Shown piece after piece: positions 1-9,503 of a stretch of DNA of 64,000 nucleotides. The stretch covers positions 6,758,001 through 6,822,000 of the forward strand of contig NZ_JACHDP010000001.1 of assembly GCF_014201145.1 (NCBI RefSeq). The letters are read 5' to 3'. The translations under genes were made by a program, and so were the position numbers. Each line of letters begins with the position of its first letter. Positions within the stretch are counted from its first letter, which is position 1. The notes under the pieces were generated by a model, which ran no database searches, was not told where the DNA came from, and was given only the letters and a program-made list of their open reading frames with translations. This DNA is from Micromonospora parathelypteridis. Lineage in GTDB: Bacteria; Actinomycetota; Actinomycetes; Mycobacteriales; Micromonosporaceae.

Positions 1-2
1 TG

Positions 3-596
3 CTCGTCGTCCGTGAACTGTTCCTTGGGCCGCAGCGCTTCTCCGACCTGCGCCGGGCACTGCCCGGGGTCAGCTCGAACATGCTCACCGACCGGCTGCG
101 CGAGCTGGAGAGCCACGGTGTGGTGCGCCAGCGCCGGCTGCCGCCGCCCGCGGCCTCGGTGGTGTACGACCTCACCGCGTCCGGACGCGAACTGGAGCCG
201 ATCGTGCTGGCCCTCGGCGGCTGGGGCTTACGCGTACCCCTGCCACCGTCGCCGGCCCACCTCAGCGCGACCTCGGTGCTGCTGTTCCTGCGCGGTTCAC
301 GGCACCCGAGTCCGCAGGCGCCGCCGGCCACCTACCGGTTCGAGCTCAACGACCAGGTGTGGACCATCCGCACCCGGGACGGCCAGGTCCACGTCGAACC
401 CGGCGAACCAGCGGACCCCGACGCCGGCCTGCGCACCGACCCTTCGACGCTCAACTCCCTGCTCGACGGCTCCATCTCACTGGCCACCGCTCGCACCGCC
501 GGCACGGTCGTCGTCAGCGGAGACGACGCGGCGCTGCACCGACTCCTCGAGGCGGGGGCCGGAGATCGTCGGCCTGGTGCTCAGGTCGGTGCGTAG
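3..596 (+). CDS. HxlR-family winged-helix regulator (5' end outside window)
   Basis: The reading frame is open from the first bases, so the start lies upstream of the window. The visible N-terminal part (LVVRELFLGPQRFSDLRRAL, then a recognition-helix region ending NMLTDRLRELESHG) is the second half of an HxlR winged helix with its DNA-contacting helix and wing. It is followed by a roughly 110-residue C-terminal domain resembling the SCP2-like ligand pocket found on some HxlR regulators. Such proteins are one-component cytoplasmic transcription factors. The last residues (after LLEAG) do not look like a natural family ending: they are the antisense of the convergent monooxygenase gene, which it overlaps by 120 bp. 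The family call is firm; the effector and targets are unknown. Confidence 0.8.
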   Translation, partial: LVVRELFLGPQRFSDLRRALPGVSSNMLTDRLRELESHGVVRQRRLPPPAASVVYDLTASGRELEPIVLALGGWGLRVPLPPSPAHLSATSVLLFLRGSRHPSPQAPPATYRFELNDQVWTIRTRDGQVHVEPGEPADPDAGLRTDPSTLNSLLDGSISLATARTAGTVVVSGDDAALHRLLEAGAGDRRPGAQVGA

Positions 597-1703
597 CCCT
601 CGCAGCGACAGCAGTCGGGTGGCGGCGTTGCGGGTCGTAATTCCGATCCGGCTGGCGGGCACGAGGAGCGACGCGGCCCGCGCGACGTTTCGCTGCTTCG
701 GCGCCACCAGCTTCCGGTGGGTCTGTTCGTAGCGTCGCAGCGCCTCTGCAACGTCGCCGGGTGTCGCGGCCAGCGACTCCGCGAGCGTCGCCGCGCCCGC
801 CATCGCCAGGGTCGACCCGTCGCCGAAGAGGGACACACAGGATGCCGCGTCGCCGAGCAGCGCCACCCGTCCGGCCGACCACCTGTCCAGCCGGACCTGG
901 CTCACCGAGTCGAAGTAGAGGTCGTCGCTTGCGTGCACCCACTGAAGAAGCTCGGGTGTCCGCCAGCCGCCGCCGGAGTAGGCAGCCGCGAGTGTGCGCT
1001 TGTGCTCGGCGGTGTCGCGGTGGTCGAAGCCGAGCGCCGGCGGGCCACGGAAGATGAACGCGGCACTCGAATCCCCGCGGTTCGGGTGCAGCGCGAGAGC
1101 GCGGCCGGGCGCGTTGTGCATCAGCACCTCGTGCGGCGCGAGGTCGAGGCCGTCGACGGGCAGGGTCGCGATCCAGACGCCCATGTGCCGCACGAACCGG
1201 CCCTCGTCCCCGAAGACGAGCCGGCGCGTCCGCGAGTGCAGGCCATCGGCGCCGACGACCAGGTCGAAGCGGCGCGGCGCGGCCTGCTCGAACGTGACGT
1301 CGACGCCGCCCTCGTCCTGCGCGAGTGTGGCGATCGAGTCGGAGAAGAGGTACTCGGCCTCATCACGGGCCGCCTCGTGGAGGATCGTCGCGAGGTCGAA
1401 GCGGGGCAGCTCCACCTCGCCGCGCGTCTGACCCAGCCGCATGCCACCGACCCGGCGACCGCTGTCGTCCACGAAGGTCAGGGTGGTCACGTCGGTCGCC
1501 GCAGCGCGGAGCCTCGGCATGATGCCCATCGCCTCGGCGACTCCGACGGCGGGCCCGCGCACGTCGACGGGGCTGCCGCTGGAGCGCAGGCCCTGCGCCT
1601 GCTCGACGACGGTGGGCCGGAATCCGTGGCGGGCCAACCAGTAGGCAAGGGTGGGGCCGGCGACGCCGGCCCCGGAGATCAGCACGGTCTTCATGCTCGT
1701 CAT
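477..1703 (-). CDS. FAD-dependent monooxygenase (TetX/PHBH-like)
   Basis: About 408 residues. The N-terminus has the dinucleotide-binding motif GAGVAG in a beta-alpha-beta fold (residues ~10-30), and the second FAD motif is seen as GRVALLGDAA about three quarters of the way along, as in group A flavoprotein hydroxylases that use NAD(P)H and oxygen to hydroxylate aromatic or polyketide substrates. A second ATG nine bases downstream is also possible; neither has a clear ribosome site. It is divergent from a TetR gene with a palindrome between them, the usual arrangement of a repressor controlling a drug-modifying monooxygenase. The C-terminal ~28 residues run antisense through the end of the HxlR gene and look unnatural. 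The substrate cannot be told. Confidence 0.85.
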   Translation of the reverse strand: MTSMKTVLISGAGVAGPTLAYWLARHGFRPTVVEQAQGLRSSGSPVDVRGPAVGVAEAMGIMPRLRAAATDVTTLTFVDDSGRRVGGMRLGQTRGEVELPRFDLATILHEAARDEAEYLFSDSIATLAQDEGGVDVTFEQAAPRRFDLVVGADGLHSRTRRLVFGDEGRFVRHMGVWIATLPVDGLDLAPHEVLMHNAPGRALALHPNRGDSSAAFIFRGPPALGFDHRDTAEHKRTLAAAYSGGGWRTPELLQWVHASDDLYFDSVSQVRLDRWSAGRVALLGDAASCVSLFGDGSTLAMAGAATLAESLAATPGDVAEALRRYEQTHRKLVAPKQRNVARAASLLVPASRIGITTRNAATRLLSLRGLRTDLSTRPTISGPRLEESVQRRVVSADDDRAGGASGGQ

Positions 1704-1716
1704 GCCAGGAGGATAT

Positions 1717-1731
1717 CTGCACTCAGTGCAG
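1717..1731. promoter_or_regulatory. Palindromic operator, TetR/monooxygenase
   Basis: CTGCACTCAGTGCAG is a perfect inverted repeat (7-bp arms, 1-bp centre) in the gap between the divergent monooxygenase and TetR genes. A further CAGTGC half-site follows at 1741. Its position makes it the likely binding site of the adjacent TetR; this is inference from layout. Confidence 0.6.
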
Positions 1732-1778
1732 TATTACAATCAGTGCCGCTACGCGCTGGGTGCATTATGCTGCTGACC

Positions 1779-2393
1779 ATGGCGGAATCCTCCCTGCGCG
1801 AGCGCAAACGCGAACGGACCCGGCAGGCCATCGTCGACGCCGCGGTCGACCTCTTCGAGCGCCACGGCTACGAAGGCACGAAGATCGCCGACATCGCCGA
1901 AGCGGCGGAGATCGGCACTCGGACGTTCTTCAGCTACTTCGCCAGCAAAGAGGAACTGCTCTTTCCCGAAAGCGACGCGCGCGTCGCCGCGGCGGTCTCG
2001 GCGATCGCCGGCCGCAAGCCCGGTGACAGCCCCGCCGACCTGCTCGTCCGGGCGCTGCGCGACGTCAACGACCACAGCACCGAGATGGCGAGCCCCACCG
2101 CGCTGTTGCGGATGCGGCTCATGCAGACCGTTCCGGCCGTGCGCGGCCGTGGATTGCAGATCCAACTCGACGCGCAACTCGAGATCGCCCGCCACCTCCA
2201 GGCAGCATTCCCCGACGAACTCGACGCCGTGCAGGCGAGCGCCTTGGTCGGGGCGTTCCTTGGTGCGGTGACGGGCGCGCTTCAAGTCCTCCTCGAAGAG
2301 CCGGGCGCGCTCGACGACCCCCGCAAGCTGCAGCGGCGCATGCGTGACGCGGTCGCGGCAGCGCTGCGCCCCTGGCTGTCCGCCGTCCGCTAG
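1779..2393 (+). CDS. TetR-family transcriptional regulator
   Basis: About 204 residues. An N-terminal TetR helix-turn-helix is clear (RTRQAIVDAAVDLFERHGYE, then IADIAEAAEIGTRTFFSYFASKEEL), followed by an all-helical ligand-binding half. I chose ATG 1779 because it puts the usual short charged tail before the first helix; ATG 1767 is in frame and also possible, and neither has a good Shine-Dalgarno. It is divergent from the FAD monooxygenase with a perfect palindrome in between, so it probably represses that gene and itself, released by the substrate. The ligand is unknown. Confidence 0.88.
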   Translation: MAESSLRERKRERTRQAIVDAAVDLFERHGYEGTKIADIAEAAEIGTRTFFSYFASKEELLFPESDARVAAAVSAIAGRKPGDSPADLLVRALRDVNDHSTEMASPTALLRMRLMQTVPAVRGRGLQIQLDAQLEIARHLQAAFPDELDAVQASALVGAFLGAVTGALQVLLEEPGALDDPRKLQRRMRDAVAAALRPWLSAVR

Positions 2394-2452
2394 TGCTGTG
2401 ACCACGAACGTTCCCGGTGTTGGGTGAAACGCCGCCTGGCTAGGCTCAACGC

Positions 2453-3313
2453 GTGACTGATGCGGCGGGACCGATCGAGCCGTCCGGGGTGTGGGCCACA
2501 GCCGTGGGCGTGGCCCGGGTGAGGGCAATGGAGACGGCACGCGAGCAGCCGCTGTTCCGGGATCCGCTGGCGCTGGCCTTCGCCACGGCCGGCGGGAGAG
2601 ACCCCGGGACGCCGCCGCCCCCGCGCGCGGACGAGGCGGCGCGGCGCCGCTGGCTCGGTGTGGCCTTCTCGATCGTCATCCGGACGAAGTTCCTGGACGA
2701 CCTGCTGGATCAGGCGGTCGCGTCCGGCGTTCGGCAGGTAGTGCTGCTCGGAGCCGGGATGGACAGCAGGGCCTTCCGGATGGATTGGCCTGCGGGTACG
2801 CGGTTGTTCGAGGTCGACACGGCCGAACCGCTGGGCTTCAAGGCCTCGGTGCTGCGTCAGGAGCGTGCCGTTGCGCGCTGCGAGCGGATCACCGTCCCGG
2901 TCGACCTGCGCGAGGACTGGCCCGGCGCCCTGGCCGCGGCCGGGCACGATCCGGCGCGGCCGACGGTGTGGATCGCCGAGGGACTGCTGATCTATCTACC
3001 CGAGGACGCGGTGGAGTCGCTGCTGGAACGGGTCGGCGCGCTGTCCGCCGCAGGCAGCAGGATGGGCCTCACACTGGGCTCGCGCGGTGTGGTCGAACGC
3101 TTCCGCGAGGATGCCGCTTCGGGCTCGGCGGCGTCGATGTGGGTCTGGGAGATGCCGGAGGACCCGGTCGGCTGGCTAGCCGGCCTCGGCTGGGAGGCGG
3201 AGACCTTCACCCTGCGCGAGCGCGCCGAGGCCTACGGGCGTCCTGCGCCCACCCCGCCGCAGCAGGACGAGGGCGCGGGCGGGCTCGTCTCGGCGGTTCG
3301 CGCCGCGCACTGA
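2453..3313 (+). CDS. Class I SAM-dependent methyltransferase, TIGR00027/LCM type
   Basis: About 286 residues from a GTG start. The N-terminal pattern (GVWATAVGVARVRAMET, then PLFRDPLA) and the SAM-site motif VVLLGAGMDSRAFR with the following LFEVDTAEPLGFK are characteristic of the leucine carboxyl methyltransferase-like family abundant in actinomycetes and mycobacteria. These enzymes methylate small-molecule or protein carboxylates or hydroxyls; the true substrate is unknown for nearly all members. It stands alone, convergent with the NmrA-like gene across a hairpin. Confidence 0.85.
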   Translation: MTDAAGPIEPSGVWATAVGVARVRAMETAREQPLFRDPLALAFATAGGRDPGTPPPPRADEAARRRWLGVAFSIVIRTKFLDDLLDQAVASGVRQVVLLGAGMDSRAFRMDWPAGTRLFEVDTAEPLGFKASVLRQERAVARCERITVPVDLREDWPGALAAAGHDPARPTVWIAEGLLIYLPEDAVESLLERVGALSAAGSRMGLTLGSRGVVERFREDAASGSAASMWVWEMPEDPVGWLAGLGWEAETFTLRERAEAYGRPAPTPPQQDEGAGGLVSAVRAAH

Positions 3314-3319
3314 GCACGT

Positions 3320-3358
3320 CGAAGGCCAGCCCCCGCGTATGGCGAGGGCCGGCCTTCG
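3320..3358. terminator. Hairpin between convergent genes
   Basis: CGAAGGCC at 3320-3327 pairs with GGCCTTCG at 3351-3358, with a further GCCC/GGGC pairing inside after one mismatch. It lies between two convergent stop codons and probably ends transcription from both sides; there is no T tract, as is common in this kind of genome. Confidence 0.55.
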
Positions 3359-3382
3359 GCTCTTGTCTTGCCACCGAGCCCC

Positions 3383-4246
3383 TCAGGATTGAGAGGCGAT
3401 GGCCTCGATCACCGAACGGACGGACGTCGGACGGCGACCGATGAGGGTCTCCAGCGTCGGGTCGGTGACGGCGAATTCTCCACGGCGGGCCGCGCGGTAC
3501 ATGCCCAGGGTGAAGTCCGCTGCTGGCGCGGGCATGCCACGGGCGATGGTGGCCGCCCTCCACTGCTCGTCATCCGCGACGACGCGCCTGATGGTGCGGC
3601 CGGTGATGTCGGTGAGGACGCCGGCGACCGCTTCGAGGTCGAGCATCTCCGGCGCGGTCAGGGCGGGCGTGATCCCGTCGAGTGCGCCGTCCTCGGCGAG
3701 GGCGATGGCCGCGGCCTCGGCGAGGTCTGCGTGCGCGGTCCAGGAGACCGGGCCGTCCGGCGGCGCCACGAGTTGTCCGGTTTCGAGTGCCGCACCGACG
3801 GCGAAGCTGAGCGTGCTCGCGTAGAAGCCGTTGCGGAGGGCGGTGAAGGGGACGTCGAGCCCTGCCAGGTACTCCTCGGTCGCGGCGTGGGTGAGCTGGG
3901 CGGGGAACAGGGATTCCGTGGAGGCGGCCTGGTGGCTGGTGTACAGGATGCGCTTGGCTCCAGCGGCGTGAGCGGCGTCGATGGCGGCGCGGTTCGCGAC
4001 GACCGCACCGCCACCGCGAATGGCGGCGGACACGATGAGGACCTTGTCTGCGCCCTCGAAGGCGTGTTCCAGCGTGGTCGGGTCGGTGAAGTCTCCGGCG
4101 CGGACCCGTACGCCGCGTTCGGCGAGGCTCACGGCCTTGGCTACGTCGCGCACGCTGACGCCCACGGTGTTGGCGGGAACCCGTTCGAGTAGCCGATCGA
4201 CGATCTGGGATCCGAGCTGACCGGTGGCGCCGGTGATGACGAACAT
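3383..4246 (-). CDS. NmrA-like NAD(P)H-binding reductase
   Basis: About 287 residues. The N-terminus FVITGATGQLGSQIVDRLL is an atypical-SDR Rossmann motif (GATGQLG), followed by an NmrA/QorB-like body with a conserved TSHQA segment near residue 103 and no classical YxxxK. Members act as NAD(P)H quinone reductases or redox sensors. Start chosen at ATG 4246 because AGGAG lies eight bases upstream; a GTG nine bases further out sits too close to that site. It is divergent from a TetR gene, with repeated TTAGCA-type operators in the 86-bp gap, so repression by that TetR is likely. Confidence 0.82.
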   Translation of the reverse strand: MFVITGATGQLGSQIVDRLLERVPANTVGVSVRDVAKAVSLAERGVRVRAGDFTDPTTLEHAFEGADKVLIVSAAIRGGGAVVANRAAIDAAHAAGAKRILYTSHQAASTESLFPAQLTHAATEEYLAGLDVPFTALRNGFYASTLSFAVGAALETGQLVAPPDGPVSWTAHADLAEAAAIALAEDGALDGITPALTAPEMLDLEAVAGVLTDITGRTIRRVVADDEQWRAATIARGMPAPAADFTLGMYRAARRGEFAVTDPTLETLIGRRPTSVRSVIEAIASQS

Positions 4247-4259
4247 GGTGAACACTCCT

Positions 4260-4325
4260 GTGCTAACGGCGTTATCGTCTCGACGTTAGCACTGATAATT
4301 CGATGGCAACAAGTTGCTGTTAGCA
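4260..4325. promoter_or_regulatory. TetR operator region with repeated GTTAGCA half-sites
   Basis: GTGCTAACG (4260-4268) and CGTTAGCAC (4284-4292) are perfect 9-bp inverted arms 15 bp apart; a further half-site TGTTAGCA sits at 4318-4325 just before the TetR start. Inside, CTAACGGCGTTAT (4263-4275) resembles the CTAAC-N3-GTTAG operators found at 20.1 and 22.4 kb. A second small palindrome, GCAAC-AA-GTTGC, lies at 4306-4317. Confidence 0.6.
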
Positions 4326-4332
4326 TTGATTC

Positions 4333-5055
4333 ATGGCTGCGGCGCAGGACACGACATCCCGAGACGACGTCCGATCCGGCATCGTCGCGGCAGCTAGCGA
4401 GCTGCTGCGGGAGAAGGGCGCGAACGCGGTGACGACCCGAGCGGTCGCCCAGGCGGCGGGCGTGCAGGCGCCCACCATCTACCGCTTGTTCGGCGACAAG
4501 GACGGCCTGATCGACGCCGTCGCGGAACACGTCATGGCCACCTACGTGTCCGCCAAAGCGGCTGCGGTGGAGACCGCCGCGGGTGATCCCGTAGCGGACC
4601 TGCGCTCCGGATGGCGCGTGCACGTCGAGTTCGGACTGGCCAATCCTGAGCTGTACGCACTCATCGGCACCCGGGGGCGCGGCGGGCCGTCGCCGGCGAC
4701 GGCCGCGGGCATCGAGGTGCTGCGCACCCGCGTACGGCGACTGGCCGCAGCCGGCCTGCTACGCGTCGACGAACAGCGGGCGCTCATGATGATCCACGCG
4801 GCGGGCAACGGCACCATTCTCGCCCTACTGGGGACGTCCGAGGAGAAGCGCGACCCTGGCCTGGGCGACGCCATGCTCGATGCCGTACTCAGCAGCATCC
4901 TCGTGACCGCGCCGGCGACACCCGACACGACCATGAGCGCGGTCGCGGTCACCTTCGCCACGGTGGTGCCCGACCTCCCGGGGCTCAGCGATGCCGAACG
5001 CGCGCTCATGACGGAGTGGCTCAACCGATCGCTGAGCGCACCGCACAACCCCTGA
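4333..5055 (+). CDS. TetR-family transcriptional regulator
   Basis: About 240 residues. The helix-turn-helix is plain at residues ~13-60 (GIVAAASELLREKG, TTRAVAQAAGVQAPTIYRLFGDKDGLI). The C-terminal half is alanine-rich helices typical of a TetR ligand pocket. Divergent from the NmrA-like reductase, with several GTTAGCA half-sites between, indicating autoregulation plus control of the reductase. Its stop codon lies inside the arm of a terminator hairpin shared with the convergent response regulator gene. The ligand is unknown. Confidence 0.87.
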   Translation: MAAAQDTTSRDDVRSGIVAAASELLREKGANAVTTRAVAQAAGVQAPTIYRLFGDKDGLIDAVAEHVMATYVSAKAAAVETAAGDPVADLRSGWRVHVEFGLANPELYALIGTRGRGGPSPATAAGIEVLRTRVRRLAAAGLLRVDEQRALMMIHAAGNGTILALLGTSEEKRDPGLGDAMLDAVLSSILVTAPATPDTTMSAVAVTFATVVPDLPGLSDAERALMTEWLNRSLSAPHNP

Positions 5056-5076
5056 CCGGGGCTTGGTCAGGGGTTG
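5046..5076. terminator. Bidirectional hairpin containing both stop codons
   Basis: CAACCCCTGACC (5046-5057) is a perfect 12-bp inverted repeat of GGTCAGGGGTTG (5065-5076) with a 7-base loop. The TGA of the TetR gene (5053-5055) and the reverse-strand TGA of the response regulator (5067-5069) both lie within the arms, so both proteins end in Asn-Pro. Probable two-way terminator. Confidence 0.7.
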
Positions 5077-5714
5077 TTCAGGTAGGCCAGGACGGCAAGC
5101 ACGCGGCGATTGTTGTTGTCGTCGTCGGTGATGCCGAGCTTGCCGAACATCGACGTGGTGTATTTGCTGATGGCGCCGTCGCTGAGGAAGAGCCGTTGGC
5201 CGATGGCATGGTTGGACAGTCCTTCGGCCATGAGGCTGAGCACGGAGCGCTCGCGTTCGGTGAGCTGTTCGAGACGTCGGTTCGAGGACCCGCTGGACAG
5301 CAGTTTGGCGATGACGGCCGGATCCATGGCGGTGCCACCGGCCGCGACGCGTTCCAGGGCGTCGATGAACTGGTCGGCGTCGAACACGCTGTCCTTGAGG
5401 AAGTAGCCGATTCCGCCGGAGCCGTCGGCCAGGAGTTCCCGGGCATACAGCTGCTCGACGTACTGGGAAAGGATCAGGACGGGCAGTCCGGGCAGTTCGC
5501 GGCGGGCCGCGAGAGCCGCCCGCAGGCCCTCGTCCGACTGGGTCGGTGGCATGCGGACGTCGACGACCGCGACGTCCGGCCGGTGCCTCAGGAGCGCCTG
5601 GAGCGTCTCGGTTCCGGTGGTTGCCGTCGCCACCACCTGGTGTCCGTACGCTTCGAGGAGGCGGACCATGCCGTCGCGCAGCAGGTAGAGGTCCTCGGCT
5701 ACAACGATTCGCAT
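5067..5714 (-). CDS. NarL/FixJ-type response regulator
   Basis: About 215 residues. Receiver domain at residues 1-120 with acidic pocket (AED near residue 7), phospho-acceptor Asp in VAVVDVRMPP (~residue 53) and the conserved Lys in FLKDS. A LuxR-type HTH follows at ~150-215 (LTERERSVLSLMAEGLSNHAIG). Its start overlaps the end of the histidine kinase gene by 16 bp, so the two are translationally coupled and form a cognate pair. Output genes are not evident locally; the neighbouring small membrane protein at 7.1 kb is a candidate only by proximity. Confidence 0.93.
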   Translation of the reverse strand: MRIVVAEDLYLLRDGMVRLLEAYGHQVVATATTGTETLQALLRHRPDVAVVDVRMPPTQSDEGLRAALAARRELPGLPVLILSQYVEQLYARELLADGSGGIGYFLKDSVFDADQFIDALERVAAGGTAMDPAVIAKLLSSGSSNRRLEQLTERERSVLSLMAEGLSNHAIGQRLFLSDGAISKYTTSMFGKLGITDDDNNNRRVLAVLAYLNNP

Positions 5715-6958
5715 GGGACCATCATCCGCACGAGGGTCGGGCCACCTGCCGGGCTGGTGATCTCTACGGTGCCGTCGAAGACCGCGAGGCGGCGGCGTAG
5801 CCCCGCAAGACCACCGTCGGCACGCTCACGGGCGCCGCCGCGACCGTCGTCTTCGACGTCGATGACGATGGTGGTGGTGTCCCGGCTGATGGAGATCCGC
5901 GCCCGGGTCGCCTGGGCATGCTTGACCGCGTTGGTCAGCAGTTCGGCGACCCCGAAGTACAGGGCGGACTCGATCGGCGGGTCCAGGCGCAGCCGAAGGT
6001 CGGCGCTGACATCCGCTTCGAGCGGGCTGTCCAGGGCGAGAGCGCGAACCGCGTCGACGAGCCCCCGGTCGTTCAGCACCGGCGGGTTGATGCCCCGAAC
6101 CAGGTCACGGAGCTCGGTCAGCGACGCGGTGGCACCGGCCCGCGCCTCCCGCATCAGCGCCCTGGCCTGGACAGGGTCGGTTTCCATCAGCTTCTCGGCG
6201 GTCGCCAGGGAGAGCCCGAGGGAGACCAGACGGGCCTGCGCCCCGTCGTGCAGGTCCCGCTCGATCCGGCGGATCTCGGCAGCCTGGGCGACCGTAGCGT
6301 CGGCACGCTGGGCGGTCAGCTCGTCCACCCGATCGGCCAGCGCCATCGCCGGCGTCGGGCGCAGGAAGCGGACGGCGACCGGTTCGACAAACCGCCAGGC
6401 GTACGGGGCGGAGACGAAGGCCACGACCAGGCCGAACGCCCCGACCAGGCGCGCGGAGGGCGCCGGCTGGCTGAGCCCGAGAGCCGCCGCTGCCACCCCC
6501 GCGGGTGGCAGGGACGCGACCACGCCCGCAGTGAGCGGCGCGACCGCCGTGAACCGCAGATCACGCCAGTTGGCGGGGTCCTGCCATCGAACCCGCCACC
6601 TCTGGTCCAGGAGGGCGTCGCGGCTGGTGCGCTCGTAGCTGAAGCCGTTCCACCAGTAGCCGGTGGACAGTTGCGTCACCTGAGGGGTCTGCCGGTATCC
6701 GCTGGGGATGACGGTGGCCGTCCACCTGGCGACGAGGAAGCGGACCATCCGGCAGACCGGACGGGACAGGGCGAGCGTGCCCACGCACACCAGCACGAAC
6801 GGCGCGACCCACGACCACGGGTTGCCCGCCCCCCACCAGATCCCCAACGCCACGGCGGCGGCCCACACGGCCGGGACCAGAAGGCTGACGACCGTCACGA
6901 CGCACGCCCGTACGAACCCCACGCCCACGCGCGCCAGCCACGAACCCAGATGCCTCAT
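5699..6958 (-). CDS. Sensor histidine kinase (HisKA_3 / HATPase, NarL partner)
   Basis: About 419 residues. Hydrophobic segments near residues 13-40, 50-66, 138-162 and 172-190 make a membrane-embedded input region without a large extracellular domain. The dimerisation/phosphoacceptor helix is IRRIERDLHDGAQARL with His237, and the ATPase domain has the N-box ELLTNAVKHA and a DDGRGG G-box. It autophosphorylates and passes phosphate to the overlapping response regulator. The signal is not known; a multi-TM input with little periplasmic part suggests a cell-envelope stimulus (inference). Confidence 0.92.
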   Translation of the reverse strand: MRHLGSWLARVGVGFVRACVVTVVSLLVPAVWAAAVALGIWWGAGNPWSWVAPFVLVCVGTLALSRPVCRMVRFLVARWTATVIPSGYRQTPQVTQLSTGYWWNGFSYERTSRDALLDQRWRVRWQDPANWRDLRFTAVAPLTAGVVASLPPAGVAAAALGLSQPAPSARLVGAFGLVVAFVSAPYAWRFVEPVAVRFLRPTPAMALADRVDELTAQRADATVAQAAEIRRIERDLHDGAQARLVSLGLSLATAEKLMETDPVQARALMREARAGATASLTELRDLVRGINPPVLNDRGLVDAVRALALDSPLEADVSADLRLRLDPPIESALYFGVAELLTNAVKHAQATRARISISRDTTTIVIDVEDDGRGGARERADGGLAGLRRRLAVFDGTVEITSPAGGPTLVRMMVPCESL

Positions 6959-7118
6959 GTCCCTACCTTCGCTCTCCGTCCGGTGCTCTCGCTGCTCTCA
7001 CTGTGCACCGCGCGGAGCCCGTTACCGCCCTGTGCGGCCGGGGAGTGGGTCTGTCCCCACCCAGCCGTGGGTCCAGACGGATACTGGGTCGACCGAGCGC
7101 TTCTTAGCGTCGGTGACC

Positions 7119-7574
7119 ATGCAGACCAACACGCACACCCCGCCCGCAGCCACTGACCTCGACCGGCCCGACACCCGACGAGCGTTCGGCACCGTGACGG
7201 GCAGCATCAAGGTGTACGCCGCGCTCAGCGCCGCCGCCCTCGCGGCCGTCATCGTGGTGTCGAGCAGCGGTCATCTGGTGAACACCTTCATGTGGGTCCG
7301 GGCGGTCCTGCTGCCGGTAGCCGCTCTGCCGATCTACCAGATTGCCGTCTCCGCTTCCCGGGGGTCCCGGCGGGCCTTCGAGCGAGTGGCCGCCCTCACG
7401 GTCATCATGCCGATCGCGATCATCGGCGTCGACGTGATCCCGGGCGTCTGCCCGCCGTGGTACGCCGTGCTGCAGGTTGTCTGCATGCTGCCCATCATCC
7501 GAGTCGCGTTCATCGTCCGTCGCCCCGCACTGCGCGCCGCGTTCCCCAAGCGGGGCCGGGCCGAGCTGCACTGA
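7119..7574 (+). CDS. Small multi-pass membrane protein, unknown function
   Basis: About 151 residues starting at ATG 7119. A polar N-terminal tail of ~30 residues is followed by four hydrophobic segments (AALSAAALAAVIVVS, MWVRAVLLPVAALPIY, VAALTVIMPIAIIGVDVIPG, WYAVLQVVCMLPIIRV) and a basic C-terminus, so it is an integral membrane protein with both ends probably cytoplasmic. I do not recognise the family. It is divergent from the histidine kinase, with about 160 bp between them, which could be a promoter region shared with the two-component system. Confidence 0.7.
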   Translation: MQTNTHTPPAATDLDRPDTRRAFGTVTGSIKVYAALSAAALAAVIVVSSSGHLVNTFMWVRAVLLPVAALPIYQIAVSASRGSRRAFERVAALTVIMPIAIIGVDVIPGVCPPWYAVLQVVCMLPIIRVAFIVRRPALRAAFPKRGRAELH

Positions 7575-7632
7575 CCAGAGATCCGGCCGAAGCCCGGTAA
7601 CACCTGCGATGGGGCTGGACAGCCCGACTGGC

Positions 7633-7676
7633 ACCGCCCGCTGGCATGGCCCTCTTCCGCCATTCCAGCGGGCGGT
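7633..7676. terminator. Hairpin between convergent genes
   Basis: ACCGCCCGCTGG (7633-7644) pairs perfectly with CCAGCGGGCGGT (7665-7676); an inner ATGGC/GCCAT pairing extends the structure. It sits in the 150-bp gap between the membrane protein and rox and probably terminates both. Confidence 0.65.
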
Positions 7677-7725
7677 TGATGCCCGACGAGAAACGCCGAT
7701 CTGCTCGTACCTGCGGGATGACCAA

Positions 7726-9503
<1,778 letters not shown>

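Noticed and set aside
717..1766. Long open frame on the forward strand through the monooxygenase gene
   Set aside because: It is the antisense shadow of the FAD monooxygenase; only the part from about 1779 encodes a recognisable TetR.
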